64,000 nt of DNA from Rossellomorea sp. SC111 (GTDB lineage Bacteria; Bacillota; Bacilli; Bacillales; Bacillaceae_B). A program made the translations under genes and the position numbers. The notes under the pieces were generated by a model. The model was not told the DNA's origin and searched no databases. It saw only the letters and a program-made list of their open reading frames with translations. Positions 7,137-15,402 of this stretch are shown piece after piece (position 1 is the first letter of the stretch; each line of letters starts with the position of its first letter). The DNA is taken from positions 125,640 to 189,639 of the forward strand of contig NZ_JANIOC010000004.1 of assembly GCF_024733565.1 (NCBI RefSeq). The letters are read 5' to 3'.

Positions 7137-7340
7137 TTAATTCTCCCCCTTTTCATTCCAAAACACTTCATCCAGCGTCTTCCCGACGGCATAACAGATT
7201 TCCAGACATAAATTCAAGGATGGATTGTATGAACCCTTCTCGATCAGGCTGATCGTCTGTCTGGTGACACCCACCTGGTTTGCCAGCTGCTGCTGGGTTA
7301 AATTCTTTTCAACACGGGAAAGCTTCACTTTGTTTTCCAT
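7137..7340 (-). CDS. XRE-family (Cro/CI-like) transcriptional regulator, 67 aa
   Basis: It is a single helix-turn-helix domain: LSRVEKNLTQQQLANQVGVT then RQTISLIEKGSYNPSLNLCL, followed by AVGKTLDEVFW. This size and ending are typical of the short Bacillus XRE regulators. AAGAGGTG lies ten bases before the ATG at 7340; another ATG two codons earlier (7346) is also possible. It is translationally coupled with the membrane protein downstream, which it probably controls. Confidence 0.92.
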   Translation of the reverse strand: MENKVKLSRVEKNLTQQQLANQVGVTRQTISLIEKGSYNPSLNLCLEICYAVGKTLDEVFWNEKGEN

Positions 7341-7479
7341 ATACATCCAACACCTCTTGAGATAATAGTAACATATATATGTCATTATGCAATATATACA
7401 TTACATACAGTGCATCCCCAGACTCCTCCGACTTCATTTTTTTGGCAACAAAAAAAAGACTCGTCTTCTCGACGGGCCT

Positions 7480-7659
7480 TTATGTCATCCGGATAAAATA
7501 CTTCTCCATTTCCCTTTCAGAGATGATCATTCTCCTTGAGAAATCCTGCGTTCGTACCACATATTCCTTGATGCCGATATATTCGGATTCAACGACCAAA
7601 TAGAAACAGGATCCCTTTTTGACTCCTCTGAAATCACGTTTTAATTGATATCTCTTCAT
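7480..7659 (-). CDS. Small basic protein, 59 aa, downstream of ybaN-like gene
   Basis: This frame (start ATG at 7659, stop 7480-7482) lies 19 bp after the YbaN-type gene on the same strand and is probably translated from the same mRNA, because its own ribosome site is weak. The product starts MKRYQLKRDFRGVKKGSCFY and contains LVVESEYIGIKEYVV, a compact basic beta-type sequence resembling a small SH3-like or RNA-binding fold, though no family is recognised. A + strand frame over the same bases has no ribosome site. Confidence 0.5.
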   Translation of the reverse strand: MKRYQLKRDFRGVKKGSCFYLVVESEYIGIKEYVVRTQDFSRRMIISEREMEKYFIRMT

Positions 7660-7678
7660 TTTGACTAAAGCCTGTAGA

Positions 7679-8086
7679 TTACTGGCTTTCCTCCACCTGA
7701 TACGACTCCGGCTGAATCGTCTTGATTTTTTTTATAAAGTAATAGTGTTTATAAAATGCGAGTCCGATAAGGATGATCCGGACAGCAAGGATGTCGACAT
7801 ACAGGACGGAAAGCAGGATAAAGAAGTCTGCGGTCAGATTGATCCTGATCTTTTCTTTCAGGGTCATACCTTTTTTTTCGAGAAAGGAGACCACGTATTT
7901 TTTATAGATATACGTGTTTTTAAACCAGGCATCCACGCGCTTCGAGCTCTTCGAAAAGAAGTAAACCGCCAGCAGGTAAAACGGTCCACCCGGCAGAACG
8001 GGCAGGACTGTGCCGGCAATCCCGCACACCAGGGCAATGAACCCGAGCAGCATGAACAGGATGCTCTTCATCTTTTTCAATGTCAT
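7679..8086 (-). CDS. YbaN / DUF454-family inner-membrane protein, 135 aa
   Basis: The family hallmark is the N-terminal helix with GTVLPVLPGGPFYLLAVYFF, followed by SKRVDAWFKNTYIYKKYV. Two further helices lie at residues ~83-112. GGGGAGAT precedes the ATG. Function in the family is unknown. A 59-aa gene follows directly. The long + strand frame over this region is a codon shadow. Confidence 0.88.
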   Translation of the reverse strand: MTLKKMKSILFMLLGFIALVCGIAGTVLPVLPGGPFYLLAVYFFSKSSKRVDAWFKNTYIYKKYVVSFLEKKGMTLKEKIRINLTADFFILLSVLYVDILAVRIILIGLAFYKHYYFIKKIKTIQPESYQVEESQ

Positions 8087-8206
8087 GATCCATCTCCCCT
8101 ACCCTCAACCGTTTTCCTTCATTGTACTATAAATATAGCAGAAAGGTGGGTGTAACGGGTTAGGAGATTATTGTTAATCCATGATCCGCTGCGATTACCC
8201 TCTCCA

Positions 8207-9142
8207 TCAAAACTGCTTATCAAACCATGCCGAATTGATTCCATTCAACTCTTCCTGCTTATTCATGAGACCGTGATCCCCATCAGGAATGAGCTCAAAT
8301 GTCGTATTGTCATTCTCTTTTTTTAATCCATCATAGAAGCTCTTGACCGGGTGCCAATCGATATGACGATCCGCGTCCCCTTGTACGATCAGGACCGGTA
8401 CATCTATCTTTTTTACATCAATGGATTCTTCCTTCGTTTGCTTCGAGCTCTGGTCATAGTCACCATAGGCTTCCTGGAACATTTCCAGAAAACCGATGTC
8501 TTTATCTGGATTCTCCAACAGCCAAGGGTAGACCGGGTCCAGGCCGACATACGGGCTTATGGCCACCACATCGGCAATATCATCCCGGATCGTGGCCAGT
8601 TTCAGTCCGACTCCCCCACCAAGCGATGTCCCCATTACAAACACCTTCCCCGTACTTTTTCGCGTCTCGTTCTTCTCGAGATACGCCGTTAATGCATCAA
8701 TTGCATGACTCGTGTCAAGAGTGGTTCCATTTAATCCGGGAACGGTCCCACCGCTTTCCCCATAGCCTCTGTATAAAGGCACGAGGCTGATCAAGCCCGG
8801 GGATGCGGAATAGCGAAGCATACTCTCATCGAAGGTTATCCCCATCATATCTGACACATGGGACAAGTCTTTTGACGCTGGAAAGCCGCCGTGCAAAACA
8901 AGATTAATATTATACGTCCCTGATTTCTTCGGTAAGGACACATACGCTACTGCTTCTTCCCCTTCACTCATGTAAGTCATTTTATACGACTGCAAGGTGG
9001 CATTCAGACCCTCCACTTGTATCGGATCAACTGCTACGACCTCATTCGTTTTATCTTCTGCAACCGTATTCTCATTTTCAGCTGAACAAGAGGTCAATAC
9101 AAGACATAGGATTAGTAGGATTAAAGCGTTCGTCCTCTTCAT
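8207..9142 (-). CDS. Lipoprotein alpha/beta hydrolase, 311 aa
   Basis: A type II signal ends in LTSC with the lipidated Cys at residue 19. The mature part is an alpha/beta hydrolase of the dienelactone-hydrolase / acyl-peptidase type: oxyanion region LVLHGGFPAS, nucleophile elbow GTSLGGG (Ser173), acid Asp256 in QGDADRH and base His290 in DGDHGL. It therefore probably acts as an exported, membrane-anchored esterase or peptidase; the substrate is unknown. It is flanked by unrelated genes and appears monocistronic. Confidence 0.87.
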   Translation of the reverse strand: MKRTNALILLILCLVLTSCSAENENTVAEDKTNEVVAVDPIQVEGLNATLQSYKMTYMSEGEEAVAYVSLPKKSGTYNINLVLHGGFPASKDLSHVSDMMGITFDESMLRYSASPGLISLVPLYRGYGESGGTVPGLNGTTLDTSHAIDALTAYLEKNETRKSTGKVFVMGTSLGGGVGLKLATIRDDIADVVAISPYVGLDPVYPWLLENPDKDIGFLEMFQEAYGDYDQSSKQTKEESIDVKKIDVPVLIVQGDADRHIDWHPVKSFYDGLKKENDNTTFELIPDGDHGLMNKQEELNGINSAWFDKQF

Positions 9143-9224
9143 TTTATATTCCCCCTGATGTGGTAAATTTGTTTGCTGAATTTACACGTTTCAAGCGGCT
9201 TATAAATTCTTTTCATTAATCATT

Positions 9225-10235
9225 TCACAACTCCCGATCCACCAATCTAAAATCACCCTCCATCAAAGGACCGTTCTCCTTCCGTTCAGACTTCTTCTTT
9301 TTATCCGAACTACCCTTCACCTCATCCTCCTCCAGCAATCCCTCCAGTCCCCTCGCAATCCCCGTCAAGGACAGGATCGTCAAGGCGAAAAAGAACATCG
9401 GGATCATAAAGATCCACCAGGCATTGGTCAATTCGACAAAGCTCAAGGACATGATGCTCGCCCATTCCTGGACAAAGGGTTGTGGCGGTGGGCACATGGG
9501 GCCGTAACACACATCGGTTCCACCGAAGTACAGATCGAAGAATCCAAGGTGGGCTATGATGAGAAGCACCTGGATCATGATCTTTGGAAAAATGATAAAG
9601 AGCCGCGGCTTCAAGTGTGGAAGCACATGTTTTCTGAACAGGAAAGTCTTACTTCCGCCAAGGACCCGGGCGCACGTCACGAACTCTTTGTCAAGTATCT
9701 GCCTGGTTTCATTGGAGAGGAGAATCGCCGTTGTCGGGGCCGTGATCACGGCCAGGGTGATCGCCTGCCAAATGACCCGTTCGGTGAAACTCGTCTCAAA
9801 TCCTTGCCTGGGTTCCCATAGCAGGGGGTAGAGCATATTGTAGGCAATGATAGATTGTGGGATGAAGTAAAAGGATGTGAAGATCGACTGTGTCCACTTC
9901 TTCGCCCGGGATTTCGTAAACCCTCCCAGCACCCCGACGACGAAGGAAAGGATGAAACTGAGGAGCGAAATGCCGATCGCCGCCCCAATGGTATACTGAG
10001 CACCCTCCAATACTTTGTAAAAAAGGTGGTCCCCTTCCCGGTCCGTCCCGAACGGAAAGTCGGCTGAAGGGGGAAACGGCGCGTCCCCGATGATATTGGC
10101 CTCATCATCATAAAGGATATATGTATTCGGTATTTTTCCGTCCGACAGATTAAAGATCATACTCCATCCGACGAGCACGATGATGAACACTAAGCAGATG
10201 CTAATGGTGACATGATGACGATTCCACTTTCTCAT
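9225..10235 (-). CDS. ABC transporter permease, DppC/OppC-like, 336 aa
   Basis: It has an N-terminal helix (residues ~9-28), an extracytoplasmic loop with FPFGTDREGDHLFYKVLEGA typical of OppC/DppC permeases, and five more helices. The cytoplasmic coupling loop reads ETRQILDKEFVTCARVLGGS and continues to HVLPHLKP, matching the EAA motif. The C-terminal tail (~35 residues) is unusually long and very charged. The partner permease overlaps upstream by 4 bp. No substrate-binding protein or ATPase gene is adjacent, so ATPases must come from elsewhere. A peptide or nickel-type substrate is family inference only. Confidence 0.85.
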   Translation of the reverse strand: MRKWNRHHVTISICLVFIIVLVGWSMIFNLSDGKIPNTYILYDDEANIIGDAPFPPSADFPFGTDREGDHLFYKVLEGAQYTIGAAIGISLLSFILSFVVGVLGGFTKSRAKKWTQSIFTSFYFIPQSIIAYNMLYPLLWEPRQGFETSFTERVIWQAITLAVITAPTTAILLSNETRQILDKEFVTCARVLGGSKTFLFRKHVLPHLKPRLFIIFPKIMIQVLLIIAHLGFFDLYFGGTDVCYGPMCPPPQPFVQEWASIMSLSFVELTNAWWIFMIPMFFFALTILSLTGIARGLEGLLEEDEVKGSSDKKKKSERKENGPLMEGDFRLVDREL

Positions 10236-11098
10236 AGACTCATCTCCCTGCCTATTTTTCTCGAAATCACGAACTGCATGAATTTTAATAGAAGATAGAG
10301 CGGAACGAATAGCATGATCGACGTAATGGCGAATATCGCAGGCGTGTTATAGGAAAATAGAAACGACGTGACCCCGAACACATTGAATAGATATTCCAAG
10401 ATTAATAGATTCGACAGCATCATCCAGATGATCTGCTTGCCGTGATAGGTTAAACTGACGAGCACATTCCGCATCATATGGATGAACATGATCCGGAATC
10501 GGCCGAGTCCCTTCCCCTTCGCAAGCTCCACATAAGGAAGTCCCTCTTCTTCTTTCAAAAAAGACACCATCGATCCCAGAAAAAAGAATGTCGGCAGGAT
10601 TGAGAGAGTGACCGCCGGGAACAGGATGACCTGATTTTCTCCGAGTGATGCGATGTCGACGACGAGAATGCCTGTCTGTTTAAAAAACCAGACCACAAGC
10701 ATCTGCAGGCTCCCGATGACAAAAATATCAGGAAGCGATGCGAGATAAAACGAGATGGCTTCCATCCCTTGCCGAATCCTTTTCCCCACTGAAAAATAGA
10801 GGATTATCATTAAGACTGAACACGTTAACGCCAAACCCAGTGCCAGGAAAAAGATGCGTGCACTGCTCATGAAAGCCTTCAGGATGATGGGAAAGAGAGG
10901 ACGTTCGATATGCGAGACGGGGTTTGTATAGACGAGATGTTGAGGCTCGACCAATTCCCTGCATACTGCCATTAATTCCTGACCATATGTAACGAGGGAA
11001 AGCATCTGTGTTTTAAACAGGCCGGATGTGGCACTGACGAGAATGATGCCGATGATAATCAGAACGGCTTCCAAGCCGGATTGTTTCAGTTGTTTCAT
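10232..11098 (-). CDS. ABC transporter permease, DppB/OppB-like, 288 aa
   Basis: GGAGGT lies six bases before the ATG at 11098, chosen over an upstream in-frame start at 11137. About six transmembrane helices are present; the coupling loop carries PYVELAKGKGLGRFRIMFIH followed by RNVLVSLTYHGKQ, an EAA-type motif. The first extracytoplasmic loop is shorter and less OppB-like than usual. It overlaps the second permease by 4 bp, giving a two-gene operon. The pair lacks neighbouring ATPase and binding-protein genes. Confidence 0.83.
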   Translation of the reverse strand: MKQLKQSGLEAVLIIIGIILVSATSGLFKTQMLSLVTYGQELMAVCRELVEPQHLVYTNPVSHIERPLFPIILKAFMSSARIFFLALGLALTCSVLMIILYFSVGKRIRQGMEAISFYLASLPDIFVIGSLQMLVVWFFKQTGILVVDIASLGENQVILFPAVTLSILPTFFFLGSMVSFLKEEEGLPYVELAKGKGLGRFRIMFIHMMRNVLVSLTYHGKQIIWMMLSNLLILEYLFNVFGVTSFLFSYNTPAIFAITSIMLFVPLYLLLKFMQFVISRKIGREMSL

Positions 11099-11236
11099 CT
11101 TGTACCTCCAGTAATGATTGCTGCTAATCATTACCAATATACCAGATTTGAAAATTCTGTCAATTAGACCCTAGCCGGTCATAGGTATATTTCGACAAAA
11201 AACTCGTTTATCAGAATTCTGGATTATTTCGGGGGC

Positions 11237-11345
11237 GGATCATAAAAGAGGTTTCCAGATCATAACTAGGGACCGGGGATCATAAAAGAGATTTCCAGAT
11301 CATATGTTTAAAATCCGGACCATAAACTACCGGACCGGATCATAT
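11237..11345. repeat. Phased array: six GGATCATAA-type motifs at exact 20-bp intervals
   Basis: The motifs start at 11237, 11257, 11277, 11297, 11317 and 11337: GGATCATAA, AGATCATAA, GGATCATAA, AGATCATAT, GGACCATAA, GGATCATAT. A GGTCATAG at 11177 is also in phase (three periods upstream). The 11-bp linkers vary, although linkers 1 and 3 are nearly identical, giving a 40-bp super-repeat. Twenty is not a multiple of three and no reading frame is conserved. It is not CRISPR-like because linkers are too short. Confidence 0.85.
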
Positions 11346-11474
11346 CTAGTGTACACAAGGAAGGCATCCTCGATCCGGTCGGTCCATCTTTCAGTCAGCG
11401 ATGCGAAAAGAGAAAAAACAATCTCTTCTTTGCAGAAAGTGGCTTAAAATAAGTCATGTCCGAAGTTAAAACAA

Positions 11475-11510
11475 CAAAAATGGTCAGGGGCTAATATGCC
11501 TCTGACCATT
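11475..11510 (-). terminator. Intrinsic terminator of the cotJ operon
   Basis: AATGGTCAGGGGC pairs with GCCTCTGACCATT around TAATAT; the + strand A-run to the left gives the U-tract. It is 10 bp past the cotJC stop. Confidence 0.9.
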
Positions 11511-11519
11511 CTCCCTCAT

Positions 11520-12089
11520 TTAAAAGATCACCTTCCGATCCCGTTCATCTTTTAAGATTTCCACTGCTTCTCTGAAGCGTTGGGAATGGATGATTTCCCG
11601 TTCCCTTAAGAAACGGAGTCCATCATTCAAATCGGGGTCATCGCTCATGTTGATGATCCACTGATAGGTGGCTCTCGCTTTTTCTTCTGCGGCAATGTCT
11701 TCATAGAGGTCTGCGATCGGGTCACCTTTTGCCTGAATATATGATGCGGTAAAGGGAACCCCCGCCGCATTCTGGTAAAAGATGGCGCCGTCGTGATTCA
11801 CGTAGTGTGGGTCGAGACCTGCGTCTTTCATTTGTTGTGGTGTGGCGCCTTTGACGAGTTTATACACCATGGTGGCGATCATTTCCAAGTGGGCGAATTC
11901 TTCGGTACCGATGTCAGTCAACAAACCGATGACCTTATCGGGAATCGTATAGCGCTGATTCAAATACCTCAAGGCTGCCGCCAGCTCTCCGTCGGCACCG
12001 CCGTATTGTTCGATCAGGAATTTGGCCAGCTTCGGATTACACGTACTGACCCGTACAGGATATTGAAGTTTTTTTTCATAAACCCACAT
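11520..12089 (-). CDS. cotJC: Spore coat protein CotJC (manganese catalase family), 189 aa
   Basis: Sequence and context identify CotJC: MWVYEKKLQYPVRVSTCNPK at the start, and ferritin-like helices with glutamate/histidine ligands (EQYGGADGELAAALRYLNQR; DIGTEEFAHLEMIATMVYKL; DIAAEEKARATYQWIINMSD; EREIIHSQRF). The family is related to di-manganese catalases and the length is typical. In B. subtilis CotJC is a mother-cell coat protein that associates with CotJA. It is the last gene of cotJABC, followed by a strong terminator. Confidence 0.96.
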   Translation of the reverse strand: MWVYEKKLQYPVRVSTCNPKLAKFLIEQYGGADGELAAALRYLNQRYTIPDKVIGLLTDIGTEEFAHLEMIATMVYKLVKGATPQQMKDAGLDPHYVNHDGAIFYQNAAGVPFTASYIQAKGDPIADLYEDIAAEEKARATYQWIINMSDDPDLNDGLRFLREREIIHSQRFREAVEILKDERDRKVIF

Positions 12090-12116
12090 AGTGTCTATCC
12101 TCTCCTTTATTCCGTT

Positions 12117-12380
12117 TTAGACCTGCCATGGCCAAGGGGCGTCTTTCCAGTCCCACGGATAGTTTGAATAGCTGTATCCGAACCCGGTCAAGGGACCGAA
12201 TTCCTTTTCGAATTTCTTTTTGATTTTTTTCCTCATTCGTACATATTCGTTGTACTGCTTGATGGCCTCGTAATCATCAGGGTGAGTATCTAAGTACAAG
12301 GTAAGCTCGACGATGACGAAATCAACGGTCTGAAGTTCCTCCATCACCTCGTAATAATGAGCAGGAAGCTGTTTCATCAC
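12117..12380 (-). CDS. cotJB: Spore coat protein CotJB, 87 aa
   Basis: It is a small acidic/aromatic protein with the CotJB pattern YYEVMEELQTVDFVIVELTL then YLDTHPDDYEAIKQYNEY and a Tyr/Trp-rich C-terminus (FGYSYSNYPWDW). The start overlaps the end of cotJA by 4 bp, so the pair is translationally coupled. cotJC begins 27 bp downstream. It acts in spore coat assembly during sporulation. Confidence 0.95.
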   Translation of the reverse strand: MMKQLPAHYYEVMEELQTVDFVIVELTLYLDTHPDDYEAIKQYNEYVRMRKKIKKKFEKEFGPLTGFGYSYSNYPWDWKDAPWPWQV

Positions 12381-12604
12381 GAATCACCGTCCCCATTCAG
12401 TTCATAAGGGCTGTAGTATGGATCATAGAACGCTTTCCAGAGCGTCCCTTTCCGCAGTGCTTCCTGTGGTGTGAATTGCTCGAGATTGGCAGGCTGAAAT
12501 CCCATATAAAGATTTGGCGGTGTCGAGTACACCTTCTTCGTGATCGGCGGACAAGGGTCAAAAGGACTGACGTATGGATAATACACTTTATAGTTCGTAT
12601 GCAA
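12377..12604 (-). CDS. cotJA: Spore coat protein CotJA, 75 aa
   Basis: It has Pro/Tyr-rich sequence (YYPYVSPFDPCPPITKKVYS, then TPPNLYMGFQPANLEQFTPQ) and the ending EALRKGTLWKAFYDPYYSPY typical of CotJA. AGGAGGG lies about ten bases before the ATG at 12604. It is the first gene of cotJABC and has a sigma-E-like promoter at 12637-12667. A second overlapping minus-strand frame (12397-12660) is a shadow. Confidence 0.94.
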   Translation of the reverse strand: MHTNYKVYYPYVSPFDPCPPITKKVYSTPPNLYMGFQPANLEQFTPQEALRKGTLWKAFYDPYYSPYELNGDGDS

Positions 12605-12636
12605 GGTATTCCCTCCTGATTTGGCAATATCTTTCT

Positions 12637-12667
12637 ATTGTTATGCAGAAGAGGCTTCACCCATGAC
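12637..12667 (-). promoter_or_regulatory. Candidate sigma-E promoter of cotJABC
   Basis: On the minus strand GTCATGG (12667-12661) and CATAACAAT (12645-12637) are separated by 15 bases, close to the mother-cell sigma-E consensus. It lies about 33 bp before the cotJA start. cotJ is known to be sigma-E controlled in B. subtilis. Confidence 0.5.
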
Positions 12668-12746
12668 TTATGCTATCCGATTTAAATAAATTGTTGTAGA
12701 TTGCGCATTCTACTAAAGAAGCAAAACAATGAAGAGGTGAAGAAAA

Positions 12747-13451
12747 TTGACCATCATCGAGCTTTCATTCAGACTCATCCTTTCCTTCGTCCTGCTGCTT
12801 GCCCTTACCCGCATCATGGGAAGAAAAGAGATTTCCCAGATGACCTTCTTCAACTTTGTATCAGCCATTGCCATCGGGACATTGGGAGCATCGCTTGCAA
12901 TCGACTCATCGATAAGTGTACGCAATGGTGTGATTGCCTTGGTGGGATGGACCATTTTCACCATCGCAATGGGGGTTATTGACCTTAAGTCGAAAGCATT
13001 CAGAAAAGCGGTTGAGGGTAAGCCCCGGGTTGTCGTCCGAAAAGGGGAAGTGATGGATGCGGAACTGAGCAAAGTACGACTGGACCTTGATGCTTTGAAC
13101 GTCCTGTTGAGAAAGAAAAATGTTTTTTCCATCAAAGAAGTGGACTATGCCATCTTTGAAACCGATGGGACCTTGTCTGTGATGAAAAAGGAGAAACATC
13201 AACCTCTCACAAAGGGGGATCAACAGACTTTCACAAGCCTCAGCCCTACCCCTCAGGTGGCTATGCCCACCGCCTTGATAGAAGATGGAAACATTGTGAT
13301 GAACAGTCTTCGCGAGCTTCACCTAGATGAAAGCTGGCTGAAGGAACAATTAACCTCACAAGGCATCACTGACATGACAGATGTGTTCTATGCAGAAATT
13401 CAAAAAGACGGGACACTTGCGGTAGATCGATACAATGATGTACTGAACTGA
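12747..13451 (+). CDS. DUF421 / YetF-family membrane protein, 234 aa
   Basis: The start is TTG at 12747 after GAGGTGA. Three N-terminal helices carry the family signature ALTRIMGRKEISQMTFFNFV. Then come KGEVMDAELSKVRLDLDALN and a C-terminal alpha/beta domain with VDYAIFETDGTLSVMKK and FYAEIQKDGTLAVDRY, two related ETDG/QKDG units. The family includes spore-associated members in Bacillus, and its mechanism is unknown. It is divergent from cotJ and is the first of three DUF421 paralogues in this window (see 15403 and 23023). Confidence 0.92.
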   Translation: MTIIELSFRLILSFVLLLALTRIMGRKEISQMTFFNFVSAIAIGTLGASLAIDSSISVRNGVIALVGWTIFTIAMGVIDLKSKAFRKAVEGKPRVVVRKGEVMDAELSKVRLDLDALNVLLRKKNVFSIKEVDYAIFETDGTLSVMKKEKHQPLTKGDQQTFTSLSPTPQVAMPTALIEDGNIVMNSLRELHLDESWLKEQLTSQGITDMTDVFYAEIQKDGTLAVDRYNDVLN

Positions 13452-13621
13452 CTGACAAGATGCGTGACCCACTTCCCGGGTTGTGCTATATAAAAAAAAA
13501 CGAATCAAATGAATCACCAACAGATTACATACTTTCCTGCCTTTTTGAGAAAAATATTCCTTGTGCTCGTACAATCGTTTTCGAAAGGTGGCACACCAAT
13601 ATGACGATCAGGAGGATGATC

Positions 13622-14137
13622 ATGGGTATTTTAAGTGGAAATCCACAAGAAGAGCCATTGCATTATGGTGAAGTATTTGGAACGTGGAACTATTTATTGA
13701 CGGCGAAAGCCACTGTGGCTGGGTATCAGATGCAGCTTAATCACGCCGGGGATGATGATCTGAAGAAATTACTGAAAGACAGCATCGAAGGCGGGCAGGA
13801 AGAAATCAAGCAAGTAGAGAAACTGTTAAAGGAAAATGGGATCGGACTTCCTCCCACTCCCCCAGAGCCTCCACACGCGTGCCTGGATGATATCCCGACT
13901 GGTGCCAGAATGCCGGATCCATCCATTGCAGCAGGAATGTCTGTGAATATCGCTTCAGGCTTAGTGGCATGCAGCACGATCATGGGACAAAGCATCCGTG
14001 AAGATGTAGCAATGATGTTCGGCCAATTTCATATGCAAAAAGCCCAATTGGGTGCGAAAGTCCTGAAGCTGCACAAAGAAAAGGGATGGTTGATTCCTCC
14101 ACCGCTTCATAAAAACAAAAATGAACATTGTGAGTAA
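13622..14137 (+). CDS. DUF3231 family ferritin-like protein, 171 aa
   Basis: AGGAGG precedes the ATG at 13622, so the longer frame from 13460 is rejected. Helical bundle sequence HYGEVFGTWNYLLTAKATVA, then PPEPPHACLDDIPTGARMPD and FGQFHMQKAQLGAKVLKLHK, matches DUF3231 proteins, which are abundant in spore formers and often one or two copies of this unit. Here there is a single unit. The role is unknown; a coat or spore-associated function is inference from taxonomy. A strong terminator follows. Confidence 0.85.
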   Translation: MGILSGNPQEEPLHYGEVFGTWNYLLTAKATVAGYQMQLNHAGDDDLKKLLKDSIEGGQEEIKQVEKLLKENGIGLPPTPPEPPHACLDDIPTGARMPDPSIAAGMSVNIASGLVACSTIMGQSIREDVAMMFGQFHMQKAQLGAKVLKLHKEKGWLIPPPLHKNKNEHCE

Positions 14138-14151
14138 TCCATGAAATAGAA

Positions 14152-14200
14152 AGATTCTCAGGTTGTGACTGTTCTCCAGTCGACCTGAGAATCTTTTTTT
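14152..14200 (+). terminator. Intrinsic terminator after the DUF3231 gene
   Basis: AGATTCTCAGGT pairs with ACCTGAGAATCT, with inner GACTG/CAGTC pairs, followed by seven T. Confidence 0.93.
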
Positions 14201-14256
14201 ATTTTATATGGAGCATCATTCAGATTTCTGGGAGGGGGCCAGAAATCTCCCCTGCC

Positions 14257-15390
14257 CTATGGCTTCAAAATCACCTTGATGCAATCGTCTTCTTTCTCAT
14301 TGAAGAGATGATACCCTTTTGCTGCATCTTCAAGCTTAAGTTTATGAGTAATGATGGAAGTCGAGTCGATTTCGCCTTTGACGATTTGCTCGTAAAGTGG
14401 GGCCATATAGGCTCTCGCTGGCGCCTGACCCATTTTCAACGTAACGTTACGGGAGAAGAATGCTCCAAGTGGGAACATGTTATAAAGTCCGCCATATACC
14501 CCGGTCAGTTGAACCGTTCCACACTTTCTGACTGCTTTGGTCGCAATCTGGATCGGTCCGATCGTCCCTCCCTGCAGTTTCAACTTCTGTTCCATGAATT
14601 CAAGGGGAGACTTCTTTCCATCCATCCCGACGCAGTCAATGACCACGTCCGCTCCCCCTTTCGTCAACTCTTTCAATGTTTCTCCCATATCATCGTACTG
14701 AGTGAAATCATAGGTTTCCGTATGATTCATCCTTTTGGAGTGACGCAGGCGGTAATCGAAATAATCCACGGCAATGACCCTCTCTGCCCCTTTTTTCCAG
14801 GCAAACTGCTGGGCCATCAATCCGACAGGACCGCATCCCAGGACAATGACCGTATCCCCCTTTTTCACTCCGGCATTCTCCACACTCCAATAGGCAGTCG
14901 GCAGTACGTCGGATAATAAGAGGATCTCTTCATCTTCCAATTCACACCTCTCCGGTACTAAAAATGGGGTGTAGTTCCCGTATGGAACCCGGAGATATTC
15001 TGCCTGTCCCCCCGGGTAATTACCGAATTTCTCCGAATACCCAAGCAATCCTCCAGAGTCATAATGAGGGTTCGAATGATCGCATTGACTTTCCAAATGC
15101 TGCTCACAATAGGGACATGCACCGCACGCCACGGTGAAAGGGATGATCACACGGTCTCCTTTTTTGACTTTCGACACATCTTTCCCGACTTCCTCCACGA
15201 TTCCCATCGGCTCATGGCCAATGACATACCCGATCGGCAGCGGGAAATTCCCTTTGTAAAGATGTAAATCAGATCCGCAGATGGCGGTGGATGTAATGGA
15301 GACGATGATATCCTCGGAGTCCTGGATGCGCGGGTCCTCCACATTCTTGACTGCAACAGTATTCTTTCCTTGATATGTGACGGCTTTCAT
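14257..15390 (-). CDS. Zinc-dependent alcohol dehydrogenase (formaldehyde-dehydrogenase-like), 377 aa
   Basis: It is a medium-chain dehydrogenase. Catalytic zinc ligands are Cys38 (STAICGSDLHLYKG) and His59 (GHEP); structural zinc ligands are Cys89, 92, 95 and 103. The Rossmann motif VLGCGPVGLMAQQFAWKKGA leads to AVDYFDYR, an acidic residue after beta-2 suggesting NAD preference. Length and insertions resemble the glutathione-independent formaldehyde dehydrogenase-like subgroup common in Bacillus. It probably oxidises an alcohol or aldehyde with NAD in the cytosol. The DUF421 gene lies 12 bp upstream on the same strand, so the two may share a transcript. Confidence 0.92.
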   Translation of the reverse strand: MKAVTYQGKNTVAVKNVEDPRIQDSEDIIVSITSTAICGSDLHLYKGNFPLPIGYVIGHEPMGIVEEVGKDVSKVKKGDRVIIPFTVACGACPYCEQHLESQCDHSNPHYDSGGLLGYSEKFGNYPGGQAEYLRVPYGNYTPFLVPERCELEDEEILLLSDVLPTAYWSVENAGVKKGDTVIVLGCGPVGLMAQQFAWKKGAERVIAVDYFDYRLRHSKRMNHTETYDFTQYDDMGETLKELTKGGADVVIDCVGMDGKKSPLEFMEQKLKLQGGTIGPIQIATKAVRKCGTVQLTGVYGGLYNMFPLGAFFSRNVTLKMGQAPARAYMAPLYEQIVKGEIDSTSIITHKLKLEDAAKGYHLFNEKEDDCIKVILKP

Positions 15391-15402
15391 GGTTTTCCTC
15401 CT

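Larger units (their letters stand above)
11099..11519. other. Intergenic region with phased repeat array and terminator
   Basis: There is no gene. It contains the start-side region of the permease operon, the 20-bp phased CAT array (11237-11345), an ungrouped stretch to 11470, and the cotJ terminator at 11475-11510. Confidence 0.8.

Noticed and set aside
7661..8155. 164-codon + strand frame opposite the YbaN-type gene
   Set aside because: Codon shadow of a clear family member on the minus strand; no ribosome site.
11237..11345. CRISPR array
   Set aside because: The repeat core is only 9 bp and linkers 11 bp, with no cas genes in the window.
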